From assembly GCA_028386065.3 (NCBI GenBank), contig JAKUCV010001646.1:62001-126000 (forward strand): a stretch of 64,000 bases of DNA, read 5' to 3'. Position numbers and translations under genes: made by a program. Below the pieces are notes generated by a model. That model was not told the DNA's origin and made no database searches. It was given only the letters and a program-made list of their open reading frames with translations. Below are positions 22,864-35,309 of the stretch, one piece after another (the stretch's first letter is position 1; every line of letters starts with the position of its first letter). This DNA is from Turnera subulata (lineage: Eukaryota > Streptophyta > Magnoliopsida > Malpighiales > Passifloraceae).

Positions 22864-25800
22864 ATCTGACTGCGTAGGTCACCAACACTGGGTACACATA
22901 AACGTTTCCTCAGCATCAATGCATTATCCTCAGCTATGCGAAACTTGTCTTCTTTCCCACTACGGACTGATTGATTCAGCTTGATCAAGTCGGGATCTCC
23001 ATCTTGTAGTTCCACAATCCAGCCCCTCAGGTTAGACTTGACTTCAATATGTGCCAACAAAGCTCCTGTCTCATCAACTGACAAATCAACTCCCATCTTC
23101 CTTAACTCGATGAGTGAGGACATTGAGTAGGTCGTGAAAGCATCTTCTGGTTGTCTCTGGCTCAAAGCATCAGCTACAATATTAGCTTTTCCAGGGTGAT
23201 ACTTAATAGTACAATCATAATCATTCAGCAACTCAACCCAACGTCTTTGTCGCAGGTTAAGTTCCTTCTAAGTCATGATATACTTGAGACTCTTATGATC
23301 TGTGAAGATCCGACATCTCTCTCTAAACAGATAATGTCGCCAAATCTTCAAAGCAAGAATCACTACGGCCATCTCCAGATCATGTGTCGGGTAGTTCTTC
23401 TCATGTGGTCTCAAATGTCTCGAAGCATAGGCGATCACTCGGCCTTCTTGCATCAGAACTGCTCCCAAACCAAGACCTGAAGCATCGCAAAACAGCACAT
23501 ACTCCACTCCTAGCTTAGGTACTGTCAAAACTGGCGCTGATGTCAACTTCTTCTTCAGTTCATCAAAACCCTTCTGGCAGGCATCACTCCATACAAAAGG
23601 CTTGATCTTTCCTCAATAGCTTGGTCGTGGGACTGGCTATCAAGGAAAAACCCTCCGGTAATATTCTGCAAGGCCAAGAAAAGTCCTGACTTCGGGGACC
23701 GTCTTGGGCGGCTCCCACTCTAGAACAGCTTTCACTTTGGCAGGGTCAACCTTAGTCCCATCCCTAGATACAACATGTCCAAGGAATGCAACTTCCTCAA
23801 GCCAGAACTCACACTTACTGAACTTGGCATACAACTCTTTCTCTCGCAGTCTCTATAATACTACCCTCAGGTGCTCCTCATGTTCTTCCCTGCTCTTGGA
23901 GTATATGAGAATGTCGCCGATGAAGACTACCACGAACTTGTCCAAGAACTCGTTCAGGACCAAGTGCATCAAGCACATAAAAACTGCAGGTGCATTGGTC
24001 AAACCAAAAGGAACCACTGTGAACTCAAAATGTCCATACCAGGTACGAAAGGCCGTCTTCGGTATGTCCTTCTCTGCATTCTTGACCTGATGGTAGCCAG
24101 ATCGAAGATCAATCTTGAAAAATACAGTAGCTCCCTGTAGCTGATCAAAGAGGTCATCATTCCTGGGAAGCAGGTACTTATTCTTCACTGTCACTTTGTT
24201 CAGCTATTGATAGTCCATACACATTCGCAAACTGCCATCTTTCTTCTTCACGAGGAGGACTGGAGATCCCCAAGGTGATGTACTAGGTCAGATGAATCCC
24301 TTCTCAAGCAGCTCATCTAGCTGTTTCTTTAGCTTCTGGAGTTTTGTCGGTGCCATCGAGATAGGTGTCACTCCCGACATCAAATCGATGGTGTACTCGA
24401 CTTCCCTGTCAGGTGGCAATCCTCGCAGATCCTCCAGAAACACATCTGGAAACTCCCTCATAACTATAATGTCCCCCAAAACCGGGGTCTGAACTTCTTC
24501 ACCCTTGACATGGGTCAACAAAGCATCTAGACCCAACTACTTCATCCCAATATCCTGATTAGCAGAGATACTACATGTAGTAGCAGCTCTCCCAATGCCT
24601 GTCAACAAAACCTTTTGCCAACCATCGGATGTCAACAGCACTTCCTTGGATCGACAGTTCACCATAGCACTGTACTTGGACAACCAATCCATCCCCAAGA
24701 TGATATCGAAACCTCCCATGTTCATCACAATCAACCGTGCAAGGAAAACCTCGCTATCGTACGAAAGAGAAACGTCTCTGCACACATGGGTTAACCTGAC
24801 CACTATATCCGAAGGTAACCTAACCCTCATCGGACAAGATAAACTCTCTCCCGTACAGTTTTGTAGTATTGCAAAGCTTTGCGCAACAAATGAATGCGTA
24901 GCACCAGGATCAATCAAAGTATAAGCAGTACTACCAAAGACTGTAAAAGTACCTGCTATAACATCGGCATTCTCTAGATCCTCATCAGCGGTGATCACAA
25001 ATGCTCTCGGCACTGCTGCACTCTGATTCATGGCTGACTAGGTCCTAGCAGGAACAACTCCACGTCCTCAGCCTCGGCCAACTCCAGAACCACTAGGTAC
25101 ACTGGCAACTGAAGCTTGCACTGTTTGAACAGGTGCCGTACCTCCAGATCTTCCCAACTTGGGACAAGCATATCGGTAGAGCCCAACTTTGTTACACTCA
25201 TAATACCTCACTTGAGATAGAGGAGGTCTCGGGCGAGCATTTCAAGAAGAAGTCCCTCCAAACTGAGTCCAAGAACTACCTCGGTTGTTGTAGTTGTTGT
25301 TCCATCCACGTCCCTGACTAGCTGGCATGAACCGGCTCTGTCCATATCCTGACCGGTTCGCTGGTGTCTGGAACCTCTTGTTCTGTCCCCCAGAACTCTG
25401 TGCAGCATACCTCTTACGGATCTCCTGCTGCTCTCTCTCATTGCCCAGCCAGATAATCTCAGTTCCCAGGGCTTCTGTCAGCATGTCCTGGTAAGTCTCA
25501 TAAACCTTGCACCCCATGACTGTCTAAATGCCAGATCGAAGACCATCCCAGAAACATTTACATCTGGCCTCTGGAGTAGCTACAAACTCACTGGCATAGA
25601 TGGACAGACGGTTAAACTTGATCTCATTATCGTTGACCGTCTGTTCCAGTCCCTGATGTAGTCCCAGAAACTCTCGTCTCAGCTGGTCCTGGTATGCCTC
25701 AGAAACAAACTTCCTTCGAAACATCTCCATGAACTGGTTCCACGGCATAGTGATAGGTGTCGGCAGGTCTCTGGTGGTAAACTCCCACCAATCAACAGCA

Positions 25801-26201
25801 TCTCCTCGAAACATGGCAGCGGCATATCTGGCCCACTTGTCGTTCCAACATGTCAGCTTCAACATAACCCTGTTCATCTGTCTGAGCCACTGGTCAACAT
25901 CCTGTGGTGTAGTGACACAATTAAAAATATCTGCCCCAAGCTTCTCCAGCTTCATATACACTGGATCCTCGGCTGGTCCCTGGTTTTCCTATTCCCGAGC
26001 TCCTATAGCATCGATACGTGCTTCCCTGTCTTCTTGCCTTTTCAGAATCTGAGTTACCACGTTTAGCATCTGCGTAGGGTCTCCTAAAGGAACATTCGGA
26101 AGGTGTTCCGGACCTCCCGCAACCTGCTGCGGTTGATCCACAGATACCTGATCGTCATCTAGGTGACCTTCAGCATGCTGATTCCCTCCAACCGGATCCA
26201 T
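21571..26201 (-). pseudogene. Inactivated Ty3/gypsy (Tekay/Del chromovirus) Gag-Pol polyprotein
   Basis: One polyprotein reading from ATG at 26201 to TAA at 21571. Gag: 26201-25240 (segment near DQWLRQMNRVMLKLTCWN). Zinc knuckle near 25200, with cysteine and histidine positions replaced. Protease: 25031-24537. RT: 24536 to about 23640. RNase H: 23546-23100. Integrase with a chromodomain-like C terminus: 22863-21571. In-frame stops fall at 25989, 25524, 25038, 24537, 24288, 24204, 23853 and 23268 (left coordinate), and a frameshift lies near 23630. The stops are TAG or TGA where the family usually has Q or R, consistent with C-to-T decay. The protease active site reads DPG instead of DSG, and the RT box reads FIGD instead of FIDD. 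No active enzyme set can be made. Confidence 0.92.
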
Positions 26202-26313
26202 TCGTACCTATATGAGAATGTATATGTATGCATGTCATATCATGTCGTGACAAATCTTATGCACAAACAAACAATCATGCAATCACAGTTATGTCCCTAA
26301 TGGCCTACTGCCT

Positions 26314-26325
26314 GGTCCGCTACCA
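26314..26325 (-). other. Primer binding site of the gypsy element
   Basis: Three bases inside the 5' LTR boundary (26329), the minus strand reads TGGTAGCGGACC. The TGGTA start is complementary to the 3' end of a methionine-type tRNA, the usual primer for these elements. The same TGGTAGCGGA occurs at 34751 in the plus-strand element. Confidence 0.7.
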
Positions 26326-26328
26326 AAA

Positions 26329-29300
26329 TGAAACACCCCGACCCGTATTTACCAACACAGTAAATACGTGCCGAAACTATTCTTATTGATGGAACAGACA
26401 GTACATCACAGCAAAAATTCTACACGGTAAATCCAAATACAGCATAAGTACAAAGCAACATCTGTCACCCACACTCGGGGACCATTATTCAATCCACACT
26501 CAAAGCTCAACAAAGCAGCACAATCTAGTAAATCAACATCATAGGCAATTTAGGAAAGCAGCAACACAGTAACATATATGACACAGCAACGGAAGACTTA
26601 AATGCATATGCAGCGGAGGTATGGTTCCGGAGTCAGGTGGAGAAGAAAGCAGCAGCCATCGAACGTCGTACCTGAACTACGAAGCAACTAGACCTATGGG
26701 ATGAAACCCCGGAGGGAGGCGACTGCAGGCGAAACGACGTCGGCGCACGCAAGGCGAGACGGTGCAGATGGAGACGCGTGCGATGGCGGCAAGGAGAAAG
26801 GTGGCGGTCGCGACTTGGTCCCGTCGGCTGTTGGTCGCCGTGTACGAAGGTGAAGGCGACGAGGCTCGAGCTGCGCGCTTCGATCTCGTCTCCTCTGCGC
26901 GGCAGTCGAGGGAGTGGAAAGAGCAAGGGAGGGAGGCGACTAGTGATGGTCCCAGGTTTGGTGGTGGCGGTGAGGTGGTGTGGTGGTCAGCCACGGGGAA
27001 GAAGGAGGAGAAAAAAAAAAGAAAAGTGGAAGGGAAATGGGTTGACGTGGCAGTTGTGTGTTGGTTGTTTGTTGTTTGTTGTTTTGTTTTTTTTTCCTGG
27101 TATGGTTGTGCAGGGTGATTTGCAGAAAACGGTTTGCAGGTGAGTTTAGCAGAGGAAATGTAACGCCCCGATTTTTCGTTATTGATTTATTTAAAAAAAA
27201 AGGATTTCGGTAATGGAAATTTAATTATTTTCCATTGGATTCATTAATTATGAGTGGTAATACGTTGCTTTTGAGTTCCGTCGGCCGAAACGCGACGTTT
27301 ACTGAAGTTTTAAATAAAACTACGTCGTTTTGGGATTTTGAAAAAAAAAAAAAGAGAGAGAAGGGAAGAGTCAACCTGGGCGGGTTGACCGAGCCTAGCC
27401 AAACGACACGTCGTTCGGCCGGGCTAGGTCACACCCAGGCGCCTTCCTTCCTTCTCCTTCTTTTTCTTTTTCTTTTCTCTTCTCCTCCACTGTTCTTTTT
27501 CTTCTGCCCGTTTCTTCTCCATTTTTTTCTTTTCTTTCTTCTTTTCTCCTCTTTCTTTCTTTTTCCCTCTGGCCGTTTCTTCCCCACTTGCCGCCGCCAC
27601 CCTCAACGGCACTGACCTCCACTAACAACACCAACATTCGGCAACCCCACTATCTCTCCCTCTTTCTTTTCTCATCTCTTCCTCTCTTTTCTATGCTGTC
27701 TCTCCCTTTCCTCTCTTGCTGCCGCCGACACACACCATCACCACCACCTATCTTCTTCTTCTCCTCACTGAGCAGCTGTTGCTCGTCCTTAACCCGTCGC
27801 CGCCATCTTCCAGCTTTCACACGAGAGGGCAGTCGGGGGAGGTCGGGACAGGTGCGGTAGCTCGAACTCAGGTCGGGGCTCAGTCGCATTCGTCGCCACC
27901 GCCTTCGCTTCCTGTCGGTAAGCCACGATTCTCTTTCCTCTCTTCTCCACACTTCTTTACCCGGATGAGATCGGGACTGGGTTGTTTGAATCTAACCCGT
28001 TTTGACTCACTTGTTGTACGGTGTTGGATTGATGGCGGATTTGAGTCATTGGTACTCCCTGCGTGCGGTGGTGGGTTGTTTGGTTATAGGACTGCTCAGA
28101 CAGTGGCCCTGCGGTGGTGATTTGCAGTTGTGGTGATTTTCGGTGTGGATCCGTGTTTCCGGCAGTGAGGATTGGTGGGTGATTTGCGGTTTCAGGTGCT
28201 TGATCCCGCGTGGATGGTCCTGACAGTGGGTTGGAGTGTTTGGGTCACTCGGCTCGACGGATCCGAGACTTTTGTTGGCAAACTCGGGTCTGGACAGTGA
28301 GGATCTGTCCTTCCGGTAAGAGTTTCGGCGACCTTAATCGCTTTTGGTTTCGTTTTGTCGCTTTTGGGTTGTTGTGAGTTGTGTTCTAAGGGTGTTTTTA
28401 GCGTTTTGGTTGTCGACAGTTGGTGGAGATGCAGTGTCGGGCTGTTGGATGTCATTGCGGCGAGCTTGGTTGTTTTTTTTCAGCGAGATCCTACCGGAAT
28501 CCGGCGAGCACGCACTGTTCCGGCGAGGGCTAGAAAACTTTCCGGCGAAGGCTCGAATTCTGTCCAACGACATATATCTCCTGCTTAGATGGTATAATCC
28601 TTTGTTTTGTCTCAGTTTTGTCGTGTACTTGAATTTTGAATTAATTAGCAAAATATACATTTTTTTTTATTTAGTGAAATATGGATTACCGGGAGTGGAG
28701 AGATAGAGTGTGTGGCCGGGGAGAACCTACCGACACGAATAGACTTTAGGCCGATTAACCTTGGGCTCGGGATGGCTTTAGGACGGTTTTAGGAAAAACC
28801 GAGCCCAGGCCCAATAGTTCCAATTTGAAGCCTAGGTTGTTCAAATGGACTTAAAGTGATAGACTTAAGACCTAATCAGGATAATTAAATTCACGGACAT
28901 TAAGAACGGGCTCGAAGCCCAATTACATAATCGGTAAAAATATGGACTTAAAGAGGTGGGCCTTTGGCCCGGAATTTGTGACTAAGAATTCAGCGGGCTT
29001 TAGGCCCGAGAATTTTTAATGGACTTAAACCGATGAACCTTAGGTTCCTGATCGTTGGAGATATAGATGAGAAAATATCCTTTCGGACTTAGACTCGGAG
29101 ATCTCATAATCGGATAGTTAGGGTCGGGAGATACTCGATTAGAACATACCTTAGCATACATACACATTTATTCCTAAATTGGTTTAGTGATTGTATTATG
29201 TGCCGGTATTCAGGCACGGGAGATACCTCGGGAGCTGTAGACTCGGATCGGGAAGAAGTCATAAGCTGCATTTTTGAGGTGACATTACAAGTCTTTATAT

Positions 29301-30613
29301 ATATGTTTTGTGAATGCATGTTGGTGTGGTTTGCTTGTTTACTTGCCTTGTTTGCTACATGCGATGATTAGAATTTGTATACCTGATTGTTCTCACATGC
29401 CTAATTTCTATATGAAAAACTGTTCTGAAATGTAACATGTAATATACTTTGGTGATAGTGAGTAGTTATGGGCCGAAGGCCCGGATTAAACAGGGACACA
29501 TACCATTCACACTTCCCTGAAAGACATAATGTACTTCAACAGAAATGTAAAGTGTAATTAAGAATAAAATACTAAATTCTACTGTGGCGTCGGTTGGTAG
29601 CCCCGAGGGAGGGTGGGTATCCTCGGGTCACATTATGCTGTTTAGCATGCCCAGGGGATGTAGGTGCACCCCTGGAAGACTTGCACCGGTTAGGTGTGTC
29701 TGAGTGCACCCTCAGGTAGCTAGCGGCCACTTGGAGATTTATCAGTGGTTTTTGGCCTCAGAATCTACCCCTTCTGAGGTTCGACATTTGGGTTTCACAC
29801 CCTGATCTGATCAGATGCGCTACCGAGACTTGGCTCACAGTAGAGGGCCCATAATGATAAAAGTAATAATTATAATAATTAAAATATCGCATTAAATCTA
29901 AATAATAAGAACAATAATACAATAAGATGCTTATGTGTTGGTGTGTGATTCTGATTTGCTTGTATGCTGTACTTGTGCTCGTGAGCTACTCACCCTACGA
30001 GCATGACTTCACTTTCATGTATACTTAGACTTTTAATGTTCACTGAGTAGGCGACTCACATAATCGCCACCGTTGTTTTTCAGATTTTAGTTAGCGTGCA
30101 GACTCACTTGTACCTTCGACTCGGAGATCAGACGCAGACACTTCAGCAGGTAGTTGTGCATTATCTCACGGTGGGATCCATAGGGCCATATGCATGATAT
30201 TTTCTGTCTTGAGTATTATTATTATTTTCATCTTCCGCTGCATGTTAAATAACTCGAGATGTCATAAATATTTTATCTCTATATCGGCAGTTAGCCGGAG
30301 TTGACTTTGTGATATTATGTCGGCGTGATGCCGTGATGGCTTACTACTTGTTAAGCCGGTTGATCTCATTTACTTTTATGACATCTCGTTGTTAATACAT
30401 TTTCATGGAAAATGTTTGTATGCCGAAACATCGGTTTTCGCACCCCGGGTTTCAAGAGTATTTTGGTAACTCTTTTTCATTTAATTATTTTATTTTTTTA
30501 TTTAATTGGGGTACGGGCTTCCACAGGAAATGTTAGGCATTAAGTTCAGTTTTCTTTTGCAGGCAGAAAAATAGTGCAGGGAGAAGAGAAGAAGGCCGAG
30601 TTCACGGGCAATT
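26329..30613 (-). mobile_element. 5' LTR of the gypsy element, deleted and interrupted
   Basis: Pieces are 26329-27158 and 30526-30613, split by the solo LTR at 27159-30525. Compared with the 3' LTR it lacks about 1.39 kb: at 26712 it jumps from the position matching 19278 to that matching about 20664, losing the hairpin array and AT-rich middle. At 30613 it is broken again by a minus-strand LTR. The remaining roughly 350 bp, including the outer terminus, is not found in the window. Confidence 0.8.
27159..30525 (+). mobile_element. Solo LTR of a different family, about 3.4 kb, perfect TSD
   Basis: Begins TGTAACGCCCCGATTTTTCG and ends GGGTACGGGCTTCCACA. The 5-bp duplication GGAAA lies at 27154-27158 and 30526-30530, and removing the insert restores the gypsy LTR sequence (GCAGAGGAAATGTTAGGCA). 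It has a pyrimidine-rich tract (27440-27720), a GC-rich leader with a donor-like GT at 27918, and an AT-rich 3' half. It lacks the GGGAT hairpin array and conserved block, so it belongs to another LTR family. Its longer open frames are low-complexity. Confidence 0.9.
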
Positions 30614-32283
30614 TGAAACACCCCGACCCAAATTTACCCAACAAACAGTAATTACTAAGCTACAGCGCCGACAAGAGGCACAAACTGTGTAATACAACAG
30701 AAAATCGGCCCAACGGCCCAACACAATAGCATAACACCCGACATCGGGAATCTCAATAACAACAGCACAGCGGAAGCATTTATAACTCAACGTCAAAATA
30801 AACAAATCCCGATGCAACTAATGGATCCGAGTCCTGCCCGAGGGTACACAGCAGCCTGCCCGTACGTTCCTACACTACAAACAACTCATCCTATGGGATG
30901 AAACCCCGCAGGCGAGGGGTGAGTCCGAAGTGCTCACCGACGAAGGATAAACAGAGATATATAATCAACCATAATACTTTCGAAGTAAACACAGACAATC
31001 ACAACACAAAGAGTCTACTAACTACAACTGAGCCAAGACCAAAAGAATGCTTATTATTATTATTATTATTATTATTATCAATTTTATCTTCCGGGCCCCG
31101 TCACTGGACAAGCTAGGGTCGTACCTGGTTATTAACTAATTCCGGATGTCAGGCCAAAACACAATCCGGGATCAACATCCCAATCACAACCAATCCGGGA
31201 TCAACATCCCAATATCAACAAATCCGGGATCAACATCCCAATAACAACATCATCCGGGATCAACATCCCCAACAACAAAACCAAACCGGCCATGACACCA
31301 CAGAACTAGCCTCTAACCATCTAGTCGTACCACTACTTTCCACATGACAATTATATCATCATCACAAATCCAGTCCAGTTTCTTTACTCTATACTCAATT
31401 ATCCAACTTTCCATTATTCCAGATTATTTCTCAGATCAACTCAACAACAGGCTCATAACGTCAAATAATCACAGCTAACAGTTCAGCACTATTCAACACA
31501 GTATCCACAAGTCTAAACATAATCCAACAACAACATCAACAAATACCACAGCAATCAAATAACAGTCGGTAATCAATTCAGCAGTTCAATCAAACAACAA
31601 ATCATACACAGTAGAACGGGCACATATCAAGGGTTATCCATCCTCACCTGATGTGTCTCTGAAACTGCTATCCGGTCAAACCTCAATGTCCCTATATACA
31701 TATATGGCAACAATATCACTTATAATGCACCAACAAGATGATTATGCATGATACCGATTTAATTGTATTTAGACGGCTTATCTGTTCATTTTATTATCTC
31801 CACAATTATCTTATTACCAAACAGTTCATCCGACTTGGTGGTAATTAATTTAATCCAACGGTTATATTAAGTATACTTGATTAAAAACCGAAACCAAGCG
31901 CCAAGCCGATATCCCGGCCCTTAGGTCGCTTATGACAAGAAAACATGTATATACATAAATACGTCGTATAAATTATATTTGATAATATATCAAAGTAAAT
32001 AATATTTTTCATAAGTACTTATCCTCGATAAAATAATATAATAATAATAACCATATATACGTTTAGCAAGAATTGATTATAAAATAGTGGTAACGTTAAA
32101 TTCGTCCAAAGGAAATATGAATAATATACATATCCGATAATAAATCTGTTAAATAGGAAATACCTCCATTGGTAAGGAGGTTAACATAGCTGATATATAG
32201 TATAAAATAATTATAACGTAATGCTGCACAAAATATTTTTTATGAATACATGTATTCTTATGTAATGGTAACCGTAGGTAGGG
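30614..32283 (-). mobile_element. Truncated minus-strand LTR (3' half only)
   Basis: The minus-strand 3' terminus lies at 30614 (TGAAACACCCCGACCC on plus) and the sequence matches the reverse complement of about 42280-43976. It contains the conserved block (30886-30953) and four mini-hairpins (31164-31270). The homology stops at about 32283 (GGTAGGGT), where a purine-rich tract of a plus-strand LTR begins. The left target candidate is CAATT (30609-30613), but no right counterpart exists, so a rearrangement removed the rest. Confidence 0.75.
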
Positions 32284-34747
32284 TAGAAAAAAAAAAGAGA
32301 GAAAAGAAAAGAAATAAAAAACAGAAAAAAAGAAAATAGAGAGGGAGGAAAGAAAAAGAAAGAAAGAAAAAATAAAGAACGAAAATCGGAAAATAGGAAG
32401 AAAAGAAAGAAAAGAAAGAAAAAGAAGAAAATAGAAAATACAAAAAAAATAAAAAAGAAAAAAAAAAAAGAAAGGAATTACTGAAAATCGGAAAAATAGA
32501 AAAAAAAGAAGAAAAATAGGAAAAAAAGACAGAAAAAAGAAGAAACCCGGAGTGAACAGTGCGCCACCCGAGCTCCTCTCGTCACTGTTCACTTGGAAGC
32601 GATCGGCGCCGAGTCTCGACACACCGCCGCCACCAGCACGCTCGCCGTGCCGTCGCGAGCTCAGCCCCGCTTCCTCCGTCGCCTTCCGTCCACCGAAGCG
32701 CCGTGACGCGCCGTTGACCCGCGGCGAAACCCGACGGATCTGCCTTGCCTCGCAACTGCCGCCTCTTGCCGACGATGCAGCGCCGCCTTTCCACCGCCAG
32801 ACGAGTCGCCTCAGCCTCGCCGACCCCGCGCTAACCTTCCTCTCGCCCGTCCCTGCCGCTCGTCGCGCCACCGTCGCTGAACCCGTGAGGTGAGCCGCGT
32901 CCGACCCGTTTCATCTGGTCGGGTCGTGTTTATGGGTTGGGTTTTGTTGCTGGGTTGGGCTGTGTGGTGCTGGGCCGGGCCTTGGCAGGCCTGTGCTGGG
33001 CTGCTGCCTTGGTCTGGGCCGCACTATTCATGGCCCAGTCCGTTTTATTTAAAAAAACAGAATATATATATGTATTTATTTATTTTGGTATTTAATTTTG
33101 AAAAAAAATATATATTTACTTTGAGAAAATTATGGTCAATTTAATTCTGGTATTTTGAGGAAAATATAAATATATATACTTTGATAAATAATTAAGTTTT
33201 ATTTTGGAAAAACTATTATTAATTGGAAAAAAATATATATATATACCATCAAAATAATTTCTGGAAATTTAATATATATATTGTTTTCCCTGGAAAATTA
33301 TGGTTGAGGAATATATATATATGTACTTTGAAAAAATTAAAGGTAATTATATTTTGTGTTGGAAAATATTATTATATATATTTAGAAAAAGATAAATACT
33401 ATATATATTTCTGGAAATTATAAATACGTTATTATTTTTCTAGAAAAATTAAGGAGATTATAATTTTGGAAAAATTATAATTATTTTATGAAAATATTTT
33501 GAAAAGAGTTTTAATTAAAGTATGGGACCGAAATTATATTCGGATATACGTACGGTATAATGTTTTCGGTAAAAGAAAATAATAACGGATATGAACCGGG
33601 ATGGGTTATTTCGCAGTTTGGGCATCATAGCATACCGATTATGTGCATTTATGTGTATATATTGTTTTGTGGTATAGGTTTTGATGTCGGGCAGTTTCCC
33701 GAGGAGTCGGCGTCGGACCGGTCATTGTTTCCGGAGTTGACTAATCGGCCAAGGTGAGGATGGATTTCCTTCAATATGTGCCTGTATTACTCGGTTATTG
33801 TGTTTGATGTTTATTGCACTGCTGGTTGTTGCATTTGTAGTGATTGTTGTCGGGAAGTTTATCCCAGTATTTTGATTTGGTTTTTGGGATGTTTATCCCC
33901 GTGCGTCGGGTTTTGGATATTTATTTTCGTGTCTTTGGCCATAAGAATAATGGATTAATTAATAATTTGTGATAAGGATGTTGATCCCTGAGTTTGATTT
34001 GGTTGAAGATAAGTTAATTGTCACGTGGTAAGTAGTGGTACGACTCGATGGTTTAAGACTGTTTCGTGGTGGCCGTGACCTGGGTTACTTGTGATAAGCA
34101 TGTCTATGCTTGGGATGTCTATCCCTGGGTTCGTATTTTTGGGATGTCGATCCCTGGGTTCTCTGGATTTGGTCTGGCACCCGGAATACGTTGATAACCA
34201 GGTCTGACCCCTAGCTTATCTGTGACGGGGCTCGGAAAGATAAAATTGGAAAATTGGATTTTTGTTTGAGTCTTTTTGGTCTTGGACTAGTTTTGGGTCG
34301 AGTTTTTGGTTTGGTATGTATTTGGTGGTTTTTACCTATTTTTGACCTTGAGTACTTATAGTGTGCATATTGATTGTCTATCCTTCGTCAGAGAGCACTT
34401 CGGACTCACCCCTCACCTGCGGGCTTTCATCCCGAAGGATGGATTATTTGTTGTACAGGTTTGGTGCATACCAGACAGGCTGCGGCGTTATCCCTTGGAC
34501 AGGACTTGGATCCATAGTTTGCATCATGTGTCGCATACAGTGTCTCGTGAGTTATTAAGCCTTCCGTTGTGCATTATATTGTTATTGTTGGGCCATTGGG
34601 CCGATTATGATGTTGTTGATGTTTTTATTTTGGGCTGTTGAGCCCGAGTCACTGATGTATACACTGTATGCTGGGGATATTTGGTTGGGGTGTTACAGTT
34701 CCGGCACGTGTTTACCGTGTACGGTAAATACGGGTCGAGGCGTTTCA
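32284..34747 (+). mobile_element. 5' LTR of a non-autonomous element, missing its first ~450 bp
   Basis: Matches 37500-39832 closely. It begins inside a purine-rich tract (32284-32548), then a GTGAACAGTG...CACTGTTCAC inverted repeat (32553-32593), a GC-rich leader ending in the donor-like GAG|GTGAGC at 32890, an AT-rich middle and mini-hairpins (33845-34165). The conserved block follows (34377-34442), and the end is GGCGTTTCA at 34747. The TGTAACAGCC terminus and TATA region seen in its 3' LTR are absent. Open frames in the GC-rich leader are probably not genes. Confidence 0.8.
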
Positions 34748-34750
34748 TTT

Positions 34751-34762
34751 TGGTAGCGGAGC
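34751..34762 (+). other. Primer binding site of the non-autonomous element
   Basis: TGGTAGCGGAGC three bases after the LTR end at 34747. It shares TGGTAGCGGA with the gypsy element PBS and is consistent with Met-type tRNA priming. Confidence 0.65.
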
Positions 34763-35018
34763 GGGCGTTAGGTCTTGTTGGGCAGTCCTTGTGTGTTTGT
34801 TGTCCTTGTTTGCATAGTTTGCTCCATTTATTTATTATTTTATATCATTTAGTTAGCGCATTATGGATCCAGTCAAGGGACGCCAGCTGTCGTAGAACAT
34901 ACACATAAGAGGTAAATGATGCCATAAATAAGCGGAAACATAAATATTATTAATAATACTAATATTTTCATTACAAACAGAAATATTACATTGATATTTT
35001 ATAAAAAAGAAAATACAT

Positions 35019-35303
35019 TTATCTTCTCGGAACGACGTTGACCCGGAAGCTGTTGCGGTCATTGTTGATGTTGACTTGGATGCTGTCGCTCCACGAGAAC
35101 CACATGCCTCCTGCGTTGTTCTGGCCTGGAAGCTCGAACCGGTTTTCTTGAGGGAACCGGAGTGGGATGAGACCGTGATCGTCTTCAGGTTGCCACTGGG
35201 TCTCCGTGAGAAGAACCATGTTTGGTTTGTACTGGTTCTTCAGGTCCCTCAGGGTACACGAGAACTCCTGGGAACGCCTAGCGACTCCTTTGCAGTTCCA
35301 CAC
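35019..35303 (-). pseudogene. LINE-like endonuclease fragment, antisense inside an LTR element
   Basis: The minus-strand frame opens VWNCKGVARRS, later has NMVLLTETQ, and then a GGMWFSW motif. This spacing matches the N terminus of the endonuclease/exonuclease/phosphatase domain in plant LINE ORF2 (WNCRG..., ...ET, ...GG-W). Only about 95 codons are present, with no true ATG and no catalytic GDFN or SDH segment, so it is a fragment. It lies antisense to the surrounding element, between its PBS and PPT. Confidence 0.55.
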
Positions 35304-35309
35304 CAGTAG

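Noticed and set aside
32149..32893. Long open frames on both strands in the GC-rich LTR leader (R/G/A-rich and P/S-rich proteins)
   Set aside because: The same frames recur in sister LTRs (37858-38131, 57582-57857, 58779-59090) with frame-breaking differences and run into low-complexity tracts. They follow from GC-rich composition, not protein selection.
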